This document shows, one piece after another, positions 8,946 through 18,000 of a stretch of 64,000 nt of DNA (positions are counted from its first letter, which is position 1; each line of letters starts with the position of its first letter). Origin of the DNA: Motilimonas pumila (lineage in GTDB: Bacteria > Pseudomonadota > Gammaproteobacteria > Enterobacterales > CBDFNC01); the NCBI RefSeq assembly GCF_003596335.1, contig NZ_QZCH01000016.1, forward strand, positions 52,754 through 116,753. Direction: 5' to 3'. The position numbers and the translations under genes were made by a program. The notes beneath the pieces were generated by a model. The model was not told the DNA's origin. It did no database searches and worked only from the letters and a program-made list of their open reading frames with translations.

Positions 8946-9814
8946 TGTTGGCTTTTGAAAATTGGACTTCGAGGATCTGTTCCAGCATTGTCTTTTTGCT
9001 GATTGGTTTATCTGGTCATGCCAGCGCGACAGAGCAAAAAGATCAACGCGTCGTTACCTTGTCGCCCCATGCGGTAGAAATGCTTTACGCCATCGATGCG
9101 GGGCACATGATAGTGGGAACCACCATGTTTTCTGACTATCCAGCATCGGCGAAGGAGATCCCTGTGGTGGGTGGATACAGCGCTATTAATGTCGAAGCCA
9201 TCATAGCGCTAAAGCCAGATTTAATCGTGACTTGGCAATCTGGTAATCCGGATAAGCAGATTAAACAGTTGGCGCAATTTGGCGTCAACACGTACGACAG
9301 CGATCCACAAATATTGGCTGACGTAGCGGATGATATTCTGGCTTTAGGTAAACTGGTAGGTCGAGAAGCGCAGGCTGCGCGCTTTGCTGCCACCTACCTC
9401 GATAAACTCACCGAGTTGAGGCTGCAACATCAAGACGCGACCCCCGTGAGTGTATTTTATCAGCTATGGCCCAAGCCACTGCGTAGCGTAGCGCAAGGCA
9501 GTTGGATACAGCAGACTCTGGCGATGTGCGGTGCCGATAATATTTTTGCAACAGCACCTGCGCATTATCCTTTGGTTAACCTTGAAACGATCATCACCGC
9601 AGATCCTGAGGTAATATTTGTAACGGACGAAACTGGGCAACCTGAGTATGCTTGGTGGCAGCAGTGGCCAAATCTACGGGTGGTTAAATCTGACCAAGTG
9701 TTTGAATTAAACAGCTCATGGTTGCACCGAGCAGGTCCGAGATCCTTGTTAGGGGTTGAACAGGTGTGTCAGTACCTAGACGAGGTTCGGCAACGCCAAC
9801 AGCTTAAGCTATAA
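8945..9814 (+). CDS. btuF: Cobalamin-binding periplasmic protein BtuF
   Basis: A 289-residue secreted binding protein with a signal peptide ending near HASA. It belongs to the helical-backbone (cluster A) binding proteins: RVVTLSPHAVEMLYA, VVGGYSAINVEAIIALKPDLIV and VFELNSSWLHRAGPR are typical BtuF blocks. BtuF delivers vitamin B12 and cobinamide to BtuCD, but neither btuC nor btuD is in the window. The start overlaps the cobO stop by one base. Co-transcription with cobU and cobO supports uptake and reprocessing of scavenged corrinoids. No clear terminator follows. Confidence 0.88.
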   Translation: MLAFENWTSRICSSIVFLLIGLSGHASATEQKDQRVVTLSPHAVEMLYAIDAGHMIVGTTMFSDYPASAKEIPVVGGYSAINVEAIIALKPDLIVTWQSGNPDKQIKQLAQFGVNTYDSDPQILADVADDILALGKLVGREAQAARFAATYLDKLTELRLQHQDATPVSVFYQLWPKPLRSVAQGSWIQQTLAMCGADNIFATAPAHYPLVNLETIITADPEVIFVTDETGQPEYAWWQQWPNLRVVKSDQVFELNSSWLHRAGPRSLLGVEQVCQYLDEVRQRQQLKL

Positions 9815-9863
9815 CGAGACGATTTATTGTTATCTTAAGCAGGGTGATTGTTTGGTTTAGGTT

Positions 9864-10685
9864 TTATTTTGTCCATCTGTCAGCGTATTGTTGTAACTGC
9901 TGACGCGGGGCGTTGTAAATTAGCGCATTGATAATTTTGATGACTTCGTAACCTTGCGGAGTTTTGGAGCAAGCAATGCGCGCTTTGATTGCCGGAGATG
10001 ATTCTACAATATCCACCGAGGCTAAGCTTGGAAAGTCCCCCTGCATTCGCTGAGTCTCGTATTTCATTATCCAAGGGTATTCGATAATCATATCTAAACG
10101 TTCGGCCAATAAGTTTTTAATTAAATGACTACTTTGCTCCTGCCGAGTAAATACCTTCATCTTGTCATTATAACGAGCCACTATTTTGTCTCGTTCACTG
10201 CCATAAGAGCGGCCATTAGCAATAGCAAATTTAAGCTCAGGTAATGCGTTAAACACTTTATTTAAAGATACCGCGCGGTTAAGAGTTTGTCCGGTTAACT
10301 GTTGTAAATAGGCTTTTTGTTTCGCTAAGAAATACAGCTTATGAGTGGCTAGCAATTGTGTCGGGTCTGAAAAGTATAGAAATTGTTCGCGTTCAGGATT
10401 TTTTAAAACGCTGCTGCAAACCAAGGCTCCGCTTTTTGCTAACCGCAATAGGCGAGATGTCGTCCCTTGACGCACCTTATGGTTGTAATTACGCAACCTT
10501 GGGTATAACCAGTTGGTCGTGAGGTCTGAGAAGCCACTATCACGCATTGGTCCATGGGCGATATAGCCTGGAGGTAAGTCATACTCGAGCCAAGTAATCG
10601 TTGGCTTTTCCTGTGCGGCCCAAGTGGCACTTGGCAAGAGCAAACAAAGGCCAAGACAAACTTTTTTGATCACTGAGTTATCCAT
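9864..10685 (-). CDS. Periplasmic solute-binding-like protein (SBP_bac_3 / TIGR02285-type)
   Basis: A 273-residue exported protein with a signal peptide (cleavage near ATWA, residue 23). The mature part looks like a family-3 binding fold: an initial TITWLEYDLPPG strand-loop, RLLRLAKSGALVCSS in the first lobe and a C-terminal YADRW. It matches the set of stand-alone TIGR02285-type proteins. No permease or kinase is adjacent, so it may be an orphan sensor or binding protein; the ligand is unknown. It is transcribed convergently with btuF and has its own upstream region. Confidence 0.6.
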   Translation of the reverse strand: MDNSVIKKVCLGLCLLLPSATWAAQEKPTITWLEYDLPPGYIAHGPMRDSGFSDLTTNWLYPRLRNYNHKVRQGTTSRLLRLAKSGALVCSSVLKNPEREQFLYFSDPTQLLATHKLYFLAKQKAYLQQLTGQTLNRAVSLNKVFNALPELKFAIANGRSYGSERDKIVARYNDKMKVFTRQEQSSHLIKNLLAERLDMIIEYPWIMKYETQRMQGDFPSLASVDIVESSPAIKARIACSKTPQGYEVIKIINALIYNAPRQQLQQYADRWTK

Positions 10686-11195
10686 TACTTACTACTAAAG
10701 TACGAGTTAAGTCTAAATCCATCATCAAAGCAAAAATAATTTTCGTTTTTGTTCTTTATCTGTGAGGTTAGTAGCTAATCTCCACAACGTCAGGTTTTAT
10801 AGAAAAATAAACGAGTTAAGGCGCGTTGATGTGTTTCATTCTTGGCAGGACTGTTGTAGAAAACATTCGAGCACTGTCGGTGAATGGATGGCTTAGATGT
10901 ATTATTTATATAAGGTCGTCGATGCAATCATGCGATTTGCTCCGATTTGCATAAAACGATTGAATCGATAATTTTGCTGGCATTCATGACACGATAAAGA
11001 TCAAATATTAATAATAAATATTATTGATATGGCAATTAAGTAATATATATAACCAAAAACTGACTCAGATCAGGGTTAGCAGAGCAACCTCTTCGTTTAA
11101 TAACCTCGACAAGCGCATTCAAGGATTGAAGCGAAGGCAGCAATGACTTGAAGCGATTTTAGCCAAATGAAAATTGTTATAGCCAAGAGGATGAT
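10686..11195. other. 510-bp regulatory gap ahead of the DUF3360-like gene
   Basis: Holds divergent promoters for the flanking genes. Two exact copies of ttgaagcga at 11126-11134 and 11148-11156 are spaced 22 bp, two helical turns, and sit 40-70 bp before the ATG at 11196. This is the geometry of tandem activator sites. An AT-rich imperfect dyad spans about 10998-11027. No gene was found. Confidence 0.4.
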
Positions 11196-12674
11196 ATGCA
11201 GGACGTAAAGGAAAAGGAGCAGGGCCAGAGCCAGCCAAGTTCGTATCAAAGCAAACATAAACCCGCCAAAGATTTTAATCAGCGCAGCGAATACCTAGAA
11301 CATGAGCTTAGCATCATGGATCTTAAGCGCTGGCGCTTAAACTTACCGGGTAGGGACTATCGTGTAGAAATAGAAGACTGGGTTCCTGCACTTGCCGCCA
11401 CAATTGGAAAAATAGTGATGGTAACGGCCATGGTAGCAGCATTTGCCGCTGAGTATGGCTTGTCGCAATCTTTCATCGTTGAGAATGTACGATTTGAACT
11501 ATTGATTGCAGGCATTCTATTTGTCGTGCTTTTTTCAGCGCTGATTAACCCATTGACCAACTTAGCAGGTACCCATGGTCCAATGATCCCCCTTATCCCG
11601 TTAATTGCCATGGCGGGGGGGCATCCGTTAGCGTTAGGTATCATGGTGGGCGTGTTTGGTTTGATCTTAAGTGCGACCAAAGGCGGCTCAAAGCTGGTAA
11701 CGTTAACCGGTGAAGGGGTCAGAGGCGGGCTATTAATATACCTCGGGGCCATGGGCTTGGTTGGGCAAATCAGTAAAATGGAAAGCTGGGCAGGCGATGT
11801 TGGTCACAGTGAAGTTTTCTTCGTGGTATTGCTGGCAACGGTAGTACTCTATGCATATTTGGCGAAAATCAAAATGCGCTGGGTGGCCATTCCAGTGTGC
11901 TCTGCACTTGCCGGCGTCATTGCATACGTTATGGGTGTGCCTTTTGAGTTTGTTACTGAACCCGGTTTGCCAAACATGAACCCCGCGTACTGGTGGGGAG
12001 AAGACACAGGTTGGCAAATGGGCTTACCTAGCTTACAACAATATATCTCAGTGATACCTTTTGCATTACTCGCTGTTGCTATGTGGTCACCAGACTTTCT
12101 TGGTCATCGCGTATTCCAAGAATTAAATTATCCTAAAAAAGCCAACAAAGTATTGATGAATGTGGATGACACCATGGCGGTATGCTCTGTGAGGCAAATT
12201 GTGGGAGTCGGTTTAGGCGGTGGTAACCTAGCTTCAAGCTGGGGAACTTATATGATCCCTGCCGCCATTGCCAAAAGGCCGATTCCAGGTGGAGCGTTAT
12301 TGACTGGCTTGGTTTGTGTTGCTGCTGCGTTGATTGGTTACCCGATGGACCTTGCCATGTGGGAGCCAGTATTGCGCGTGGCGTTGATTGTCGGAGTATT
12401 TTTGCCTTTGCTTGAAGCGGGTATGCAAATGGTGCGAGATACCAATCATTCTCAAAGTGCCGGCATTTGTATGTTTTCATGTGCCTTGGTTAACCCTGTT
12501 TTTGGCTGGGCATTGACCATGCTGCTCGACAACCTTGGTTTGATAGGGGACAAAGAGCGTGCACAGAGCTTGTCGAGAATGGACAAATTGGTGATCCCTG
12601 GTATCACTTTTTTACTTTGTGGTATTGCCTTAGCGCTAGTAGGGCAATTGCCGGGTATTCCAGCATTAATATAA
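11196..12674 (+). CDS. DUF3360-type polytopic membrane protein
   Basis: A 492-residue protein with about 12 predicted membrane segments after a hydrophilic N-terminus of ~60 residues. The pattern (GTHGPMIPLIPLIAMAGGHPLA; GGGNLASSWGTYMIP; the conserved SPDFLGHRVFQ) fits the DUF3360 family, which is distantly related to the NCS2/SulP 7+7 inverted-repeat transporters; the family name is from memory. The substrate is not established. GAGG lies 6 nt before the ATG. It is monocistronic, with its own large upstream region and a strong terminator behind. Confidence 0.65.
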   Translation: MQDVKEKEQGQSQPSSYQSKHKPAKDFNQRSEYLEHELSIMDLKRWRLNLPGRDYRVEIEDWVPALAATIGKIVMVTAMVAAFAAEYGLSQSFIVENVRFELLIAGILFVVLFSALINPLTNLAGTHGPMIPLIPLIAMAGGHPLALGIMVGVFGLILSATKGGSKLVTLTGEGVRGGLLIYLGAMGLVGQISKMESWAGDVGHSEVFFVVLLATVVLYAYLAKIKMRWVAIPVCSALAGVIAYVMGVPFEFVTEPGLPNMNPAYWWGEDTGWQMGLPSLQQYISVIPFALLAVAMWSPDFLGHRVFQELNYPKKANKVLMNVDDTMAVCSVRQIVGVGLGGGNLASSWGTYMIPAAIAKRPIPGGALLTGLVCVAAALIGYPMDLAMWEPVLRVALIVGVFLPLLEAGMQMVRDTNHSQSAGICMFSCALVNPVFGWALTMLLDNLGLIGDKERAQSLSRMDKLVIPGITFLLCGIALALVGQLPGIPALI

Positions 12675-12696
12675 ATAATAATTAAACTTATTGATT

Positions 12697-12721
12697 AATA
12701 AGGAGGCTTTGCCTCCTTATT
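12697..12721 (+). terminator. Terminator after the DUF3360-like gene
   Basis: An 11-bp perfect stem (aataaggaggc / gcctccttatt) with a ttt loop, followed by T6. Confidence 0.85.
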
Positions 12722-12912
12722 TTTTGTTAATGAAATGTTTCAAAGTGAGTTTGTCAGTCTGGGTAATGAAAGTGGTTGTTTATTTGGATAAAACTTAAGT
12801 AGTAATCACAGTTTAAATAGTAAAAATTTAGCGTTTATTGTATGCACTTTGGAGGATTAAAGGTTACAATAAATTAACTCAAGGAAGAGTTTGCAACATA
12901 AGAATCGGAATC

Positions 12913-13566
12913 ATGAAAACTACATTGGATTATTACAGCAATCATGCTGACGCATTTTTTAATGCCACTGTCGACATAGATTTGCAACCATTATACCAGG
13001 CATTTCTGCCTTTCATCCCACCAGGTGGCAACATCCTAGACGCTGGATGTGGTTCAGGTCGCGATGCGAAGTTTTTTCAAAGCAAAGGCTTTAATGTTAC
13101 GGCCATGGACGCTTGTCCAGAAATGGCGATGAAAGCCAGCCGTCACCTAGGCTTTGGTGTTGACCTAAGAAGCTTTTCTCAAATTGATGAAGTGAACGAA
13201 TATCACGGCATATGGTGTTGTGCGAGCTTGTTGCATGTGCCTTTTGAAGAACTACCCGACATACTCAACCGCATGTGCGCTGCGCTTAAACCCGGTGGAG
13301 TATTATATTTGTCATTTAAATACGGGGCCGGTGAACGTGAAAAAGACGGCCGCTTATTCACCGATCTAAACTTACACCGTTTAGTTGATTTGGTTGACTC
13401 AGTGCCATTTAGCATTGAAAAAAGTTGGCGCACGTCTGACTTACGTCCAAAACGCAGTCACACGGGTATGTGGTTAAACGCAGTTTTGAGTAAAGACCAA
13501 GTGATTGAGCAAAAGTATATTCCGTGTCTCACGCGCCTGACTGAAACATTTATGCAACGCTTATAG
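12913..13566 (+). CDS. Class I SAM-dependent methyltransferase
   Basis: 217 residues when started at the ATG at 12913; a TTG-initiated version from 12838 would add 25 unlikely residues. Motif I is ILDAGCGSGRDAKFF. The acidic residue after strand 2 is in VTAMDA, and a post-I segment LKPGGVLYLSFKYG is also present. The fold is that of small methyltransferases of the UbiE/Tam type. N- and C-terminal parts give no clue to the substrate. It is monocistronic with a terminator right after the stop. Confidence 0.8.
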   Translation: MKTTLDYYSNHADAFFNATVDIDLQPLYQAFLPFIPPGGNILDAGCGSGRDAKFFQSKGFNVTAMDACPEMAMKASRHLGFGVDLRSFSQIDEVNEYHGIWCCASLLHVPFEELPDILNRMCAALKPGGVLYLSFKYGAGEREKDGRLFTDLNLHRLVDLVDSVPFSIEKSWRTSDLRPKRSHTGMWLNAVLSKDQVIEQKYIPCLTRLTETFMQRL

Positions 13567-13593
13567 CGCGCATTCTATGATTTTGATTTATTA

Positions 13594-13621
13594 AAACCAG
13601 AGCCTATGCTCTGGTTTTTTT
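13594..13621 (+). terminator. Terminator after the methyltransferase gene
   Basis: Stem aaaccagagc / gctctggttt with loop ctat, followed by a T run. Confidence 0.85.
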
Positions 13622-13977
13622 GTTCAGTCACACACCCAAGCATAATTATGTGCACTTCACCATTTTGCTCGTTTTGGCACGCTTATAATTTAAGTGTGGT
13701 AATAAGCTTACTCGTGATGAGGGGAGTGTGGCAGGGGCGTCTGAACAATGGAGCATGGCTGCTAGCATCATGGATAGTAACCTTACTTAAGGCGCTGAAA
13801 TATATCGGTAAACATTTACAGTTATGATGGAAAGAATGAACAGGGTAATGATGTTTTAGTCCAAGCCTTGGAATAGATCGCAATTTTTACTTTATTTACT
13901 TCTCGTATGCGATTGTTTGAGCTAGTTTAATTGTACTAAGCTGACATGGAGTTGGCCTCGTAGATATGGAACGTTTA
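13622..13977. other. Gap without a recognisable gene
   Basis: 356 bp upstream of the chitin-binding protein gene. Short open frames here lack ribosome sites and composition typical of neighbours. Nothing else was recognised. Confidence 0.4.
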
Positions 13978-14820
13978 ATGAAAATTCAAATTGCTATCGG
14001 CATTGTCGCAACCATGGCATTTTCCAATGCTTCAGCGACCTGCGCCATTTTAGAGTCTCCTTTAGGCAAAATCTCTACTGATTTAGTTGCAGGCAAATCC
14101 CAACAGCCTTTGCTTGCCCCAGAATGGCAAAGCAACGCTGTTTATGTCGCAGGCGACCAGGTTCAGTTTGAAAACAAGCTCTACCAAGCAAGGTGGTGGT
14201 CAAAAAATGAAAAGCCGGGTCCAGTATGGGGCAGTTGGGAACTGGCCGCCCAAGACAACGTGGCTTGGTCTTCGTTTTCTACTTATCAGCTCGATGACAA
14301 AGTCATTTTTGATGGTAAAGTGTACCGCGCTCAATACTGGAACGCCAACGAACGCCCAGGCGAAAGTGGGGCCTGGAAACTGGATGATTCAAACGCTACC
14401 CTGAAAAATGCACAATTTGTGCGCTCTGAAACAGATTGTGGTGCGCCGCCCTACCAAGATGAACTCGGTCGTGAGGTGATGATACGCTCTGGCTCTGTGG
14501 GTGTAGAGCTGCAGTCTGAGATTACCGACAGCATTATTTTTGATCATTTTTACCTATATCGAAACGGTGAATTTCAATATAGCCGCAAGATCGAAGCCTC
14601 CATCCAAAATAATTGGTGTAAAGGTCAAGATGAATGCCAAGCGCTGTTAGAGCAAGGGGCACAAAATGTCACCTATTTGCCCATCTATATGTACAACACT
14701 GGCTTTAAGTCGGTAGATGGCGTAGTGGTTGAGCGCACGGCTCCAGAAAAAGGCTACGCTGACGTGTGCACCAAAGACAACATTTGCCGCCGCTTTGAGT
14801 TTGATTCAGAAAATCGATAG
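13978..14820 (+). CDS. Secreted protein with two chitin-binding modules (CBM5/12) and an unassigned C-terminal domain
   Basis: 280 residues from the ATG at 13978, which has GGA about 9 nt upstream. An ATG four codons earlier (13966) is possible. The signal peptide ends near SNASA. Two tandem ~45-residue CBM5/12 modules follow (about residues 45-90 and 95-135). Each has the AW/W-Y-GD-V-Y-W-A aromatic pattern, for example YVAGDQVQFENKLYQARWW and YQLDDKVIFDGKVYRAQYW. Such modules bind chitin. The remaining ~140 residues contain five cysteines, match no family I know and carry no glycosidase motif. It may act as a chitin adhesin or an accessory protein to chitinases (inference). Confidence 0.75.
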   Translation: MKIQIAIGIVATMAFSNASATCAILESPLGKISTDLVAGKSQQPLLAPEWQSNAVYVAGDQVQFENKLYQARWWSKNEKPGPVWGSWELAAQDNVAWSSFSTYQLDDKVIFDGKVYRAQYWNANERPGESGAWKLDDSNATLKNAQFVRSETDCGAPPYQDELGREVMIRSGSVGVELQSEITDSIIFDHFYLYRNGEFQYSRKIEASIQNNWCKGQDECQALLEQGAQNVTYLPIYMYNTGFKSVDGVVVERTAPEKGYADVCTKDNICRRFEFDSENR

Positions 14821-14838
14821 TTTCTACATCTTATGAAC

Positions 14839-14869
14839 ACCGAGAGAAAAGTATTTTCTCTCGGTTTTA
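14839..14869 (+). terminator. Terminator after the chitin-binding protein gene
   Basis: A 12-bp stem (accgagagaaaa / ttttctctcggt), loop gta, followed by T residues. Confidence 0.8.
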
Positions 14870-15017
14870 CACGCCTATCAGCCTGTTAGTCACCTCTTCT
14901 TTGATTAATTTTTCTGCTCAATTGCATCGCCTCACACCTTTGACTTAATTCAAGCGCGATTACTTTGACTATGCTTAACTTTAAATAGCTTTTCATAGAG
15001 TTATAGATAAGGGTTCG

Positions 15018-18000
15018 ATGGTTAAGTTTTTTTCGCTGGGGGCGGTGTACGCCTTGATGTTTGCGTACAGCTGCGTGATTTCTGCTGCAGAGATGACCTC
15101 TGAGCAACAAGCGTGGCTGGCAAAGCACCAGCCTATTTCTGTTGCAATTAACACCAATAAATACCCTTACACCTATCTAGACGAAAAAGGTCAATTAGTG
15201 GGGTTAAGCATTGATCTGCTTCATGAGGTGAAGCAAGTTACGGGGATAGAATTTGAATATGTCACGGACTTGTCGCAACAAGGTATCTATCAAGGCTTAG
15301 CTGAACACAAGGTGGACCTTTACCTTACCGCTTTAAAGGATCCTCTTGAAGCGCTGCCTTTATTGTACTCTGGGCGGTATATCAATCAGCAGTACCATTA
15401 TTTTGTCAATAGCGACAAAATTCAAACCAATATCAAACTCTTGCTGGGCCCAGAGTTAAAATTAGCGGTGGTGAAAGGCAGTGGTGTGAGTGCCATGGCG
15501 CAGCAAACAAATGCGCAAATCGTTGCGTTTGACTCTTCTGTTGAGGCATTGCGCGCCCTCAATGACGGTGAAGTTGATGTATACGCTGGAGAGCGCCTTG
15601 CTACTGAGTTTCTAACTCAAAGCTTGCACCTAAATAAGGTGAATGAACATCAAAGCATTCACCCTTTTACCGGCTATGAAATGCGTATCGCGACAGGAAG
15701 AGACAATCAAACTTTACTCGACATCATGTCTTATGGCTTTAGCCAACTCGGTCTTCCGTTGAGGAATGCGTTTGTTCAGAAATGGCTCGGGAAAAGTCAA
15801 TTTACCATACCCATCAATGGCACTTTTGGTCATAGCCGCATTCCGTATATGTATGACCAAGGGGCAGGCATCGGCTTTGAATACTCCTTGTTGCAGCATT
15901 TATTCCAGAACATGGGCTTTCAAATGGGCGCGATCAGTCAATTTGATTCAAACCTCGCAATTGAAGCATTAAAACACAGCCAAGACTTGTATTTTGCTTC
16001 CGGTCAATTTGAAAAAAACGACCCTAATTTATTTTATTCCAAAGCTTACAGCGAGTTAAATTTTGATCTTGCCTACCTTAAAAAAGGCAATGCATCGAGG
16101 CTGTTAACCGCAGAAACAAAAGTTGGTATTATTTTCTCGCCAGAGCAAAGCCTTGTCAGCACCGCGCAAGACAGGGCATTGCGAAAGCTGCCGATTGAGA
16201 ACTTTATAAAATACGCCGACATAAAAAGTGCGGCGCGGGCACTGCAAAACCGTGAAATTGATTATCTGTTTATAGAAACCCATACATTGCAATGGCTGCT
16301 CAATCTTAATCAGATCCAACAATCGGTTAGTTTGGTCAATAGCAGCATGTCGCGAGTGTCGATGCCATTATACGTAGCATTTAAAGATGCCACGATTCAA
16401 GCATCGTTTAATGCCGAATTAATGCGTCTAGAAGAAAGTGACTTTCTACCCTTACTGGAGCAAAAATACCTGCGTACCGACTTTAGGCCTAGGATCACCC
16501 GTTCGAAGCTTCTTGCGCAATTACTAGCATATTTTATATATAAGAAACAATCGCTTGATGTAAATGCGTTGTTAGCGGTGTTCTACCGGCCTGGGGATAT
16601 TTATGGCATTGAGCTGATTGTCGATAGCCTCAATAAACAGTCGGTATTTTTCCGTGCTGCTGAGTCAGGTTTTGAGCGGACTACCGGATTTAATACCCGA
16701 GATTTAAATCGGTTAGAGAAAACGCTGACGTACACTGACGAAGCGGTCACAGTCAATGTGGGGAAAATCAAACTCTACAGCAAGCTGAATGTGTCACAAA
16801 CGTCGGATAATGCGATTATACCGGCTTTATCCGCTTATGCTGAGTTCAGCCCCGATGCCCGTGCTTATATTGCCAAAGAATACCGGTCCTTTGGCATAGA
16901 TTCGGCGCAACTTAACTTCACTGTTGAAGAGCTGGCGTGGATCAACCGTAACCCCGTTGTTCAGGTAGCCGTCGATCCGTCAGCTTTGCCTTATGAAGCG
17001 TTTGAAAACGGGCAGTACGTGGGCATGATTGCAGATGTACTCAACCTAGTGAGCAGTCGTACTGGCGTAAACTTTGTGCCCGTTTCGGTGGCGAGTTGGC
17101 AGCAAAGCACCGAGCTTATCCAACAGAAAAAAGTCATGTTAGCCTCGGCTGCGGTGGAAAATGAACTACTAAGCATTAACTACCGACCTGGTGTGAGCAT
17201 TTTTTCCGACCCTTTGGCGATTGCCGTGCGTGAAGACATGGGCAGTAATGTTAGCATTGCTGAATTTTTAGAAGAAAAGGTGGCCATTTTACAAGGCGCT
17301 TCAAACACCTTAACCATCATGGAGAGTTACCCTGAGATAGATTGGGTACTGGTAGAAAATGCCACCATAGGATTAGAGCTGCTTGCCAGAGGTGAAGTGG
17401 AAGCCATGATAGACACGCGCCTAGTATTAAATTACCTAATAAATATTAGGGCGCACAGCGACATAAATATAGGTGGTTATTTAAACTTTAGCGTTTCTCC
17501 TACGCTGTTTTCGGTTAAATCTGAGCCCATTCTATTTCAAATTGTCGATAAGGCATTACGGGCTATCGATGCCAATGAAAAAAATGAAATTATCAATAAA
17601 TGGTCGCCAAATAAAACCATTGAAAAGGTGGATTACGAACTTATCGCCATATTGCTTGGTTGCTTTGCAGTGGTGGTTTTGGTGTTTGTATATTCCCATT
17701 TTCGATTAAAAAAACAAATACACGTCACCCGATTGGCACAGCAAGAAAGTGAGCAGCGTAAAGAGTGGGTTTATTACATTCTTAATACGTCACCTATTGC
17801 CATGGCGATAGTGCAACATGACAGAGCCATATACACCAATAAGCGGGCTTTAGAATTGTTTAAGATAGACGAGTCTGAAATTGATAACTTTGAAGTATCT
17901 AAGATTTATTCGGACTTGAGTATGCGCCCAGTAGTCTACGAAAAGCTGAAGCAAGATGGCAGTATTATTGACTTAGAAATAGACTTTATAGATGGTAACG

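Noticed and set aside
13606..13827. 73-residue plus-strand frame after the methyltransferase gene
   Set aside because: It begins inside the terminator stem of that gene and has no ribosome site.
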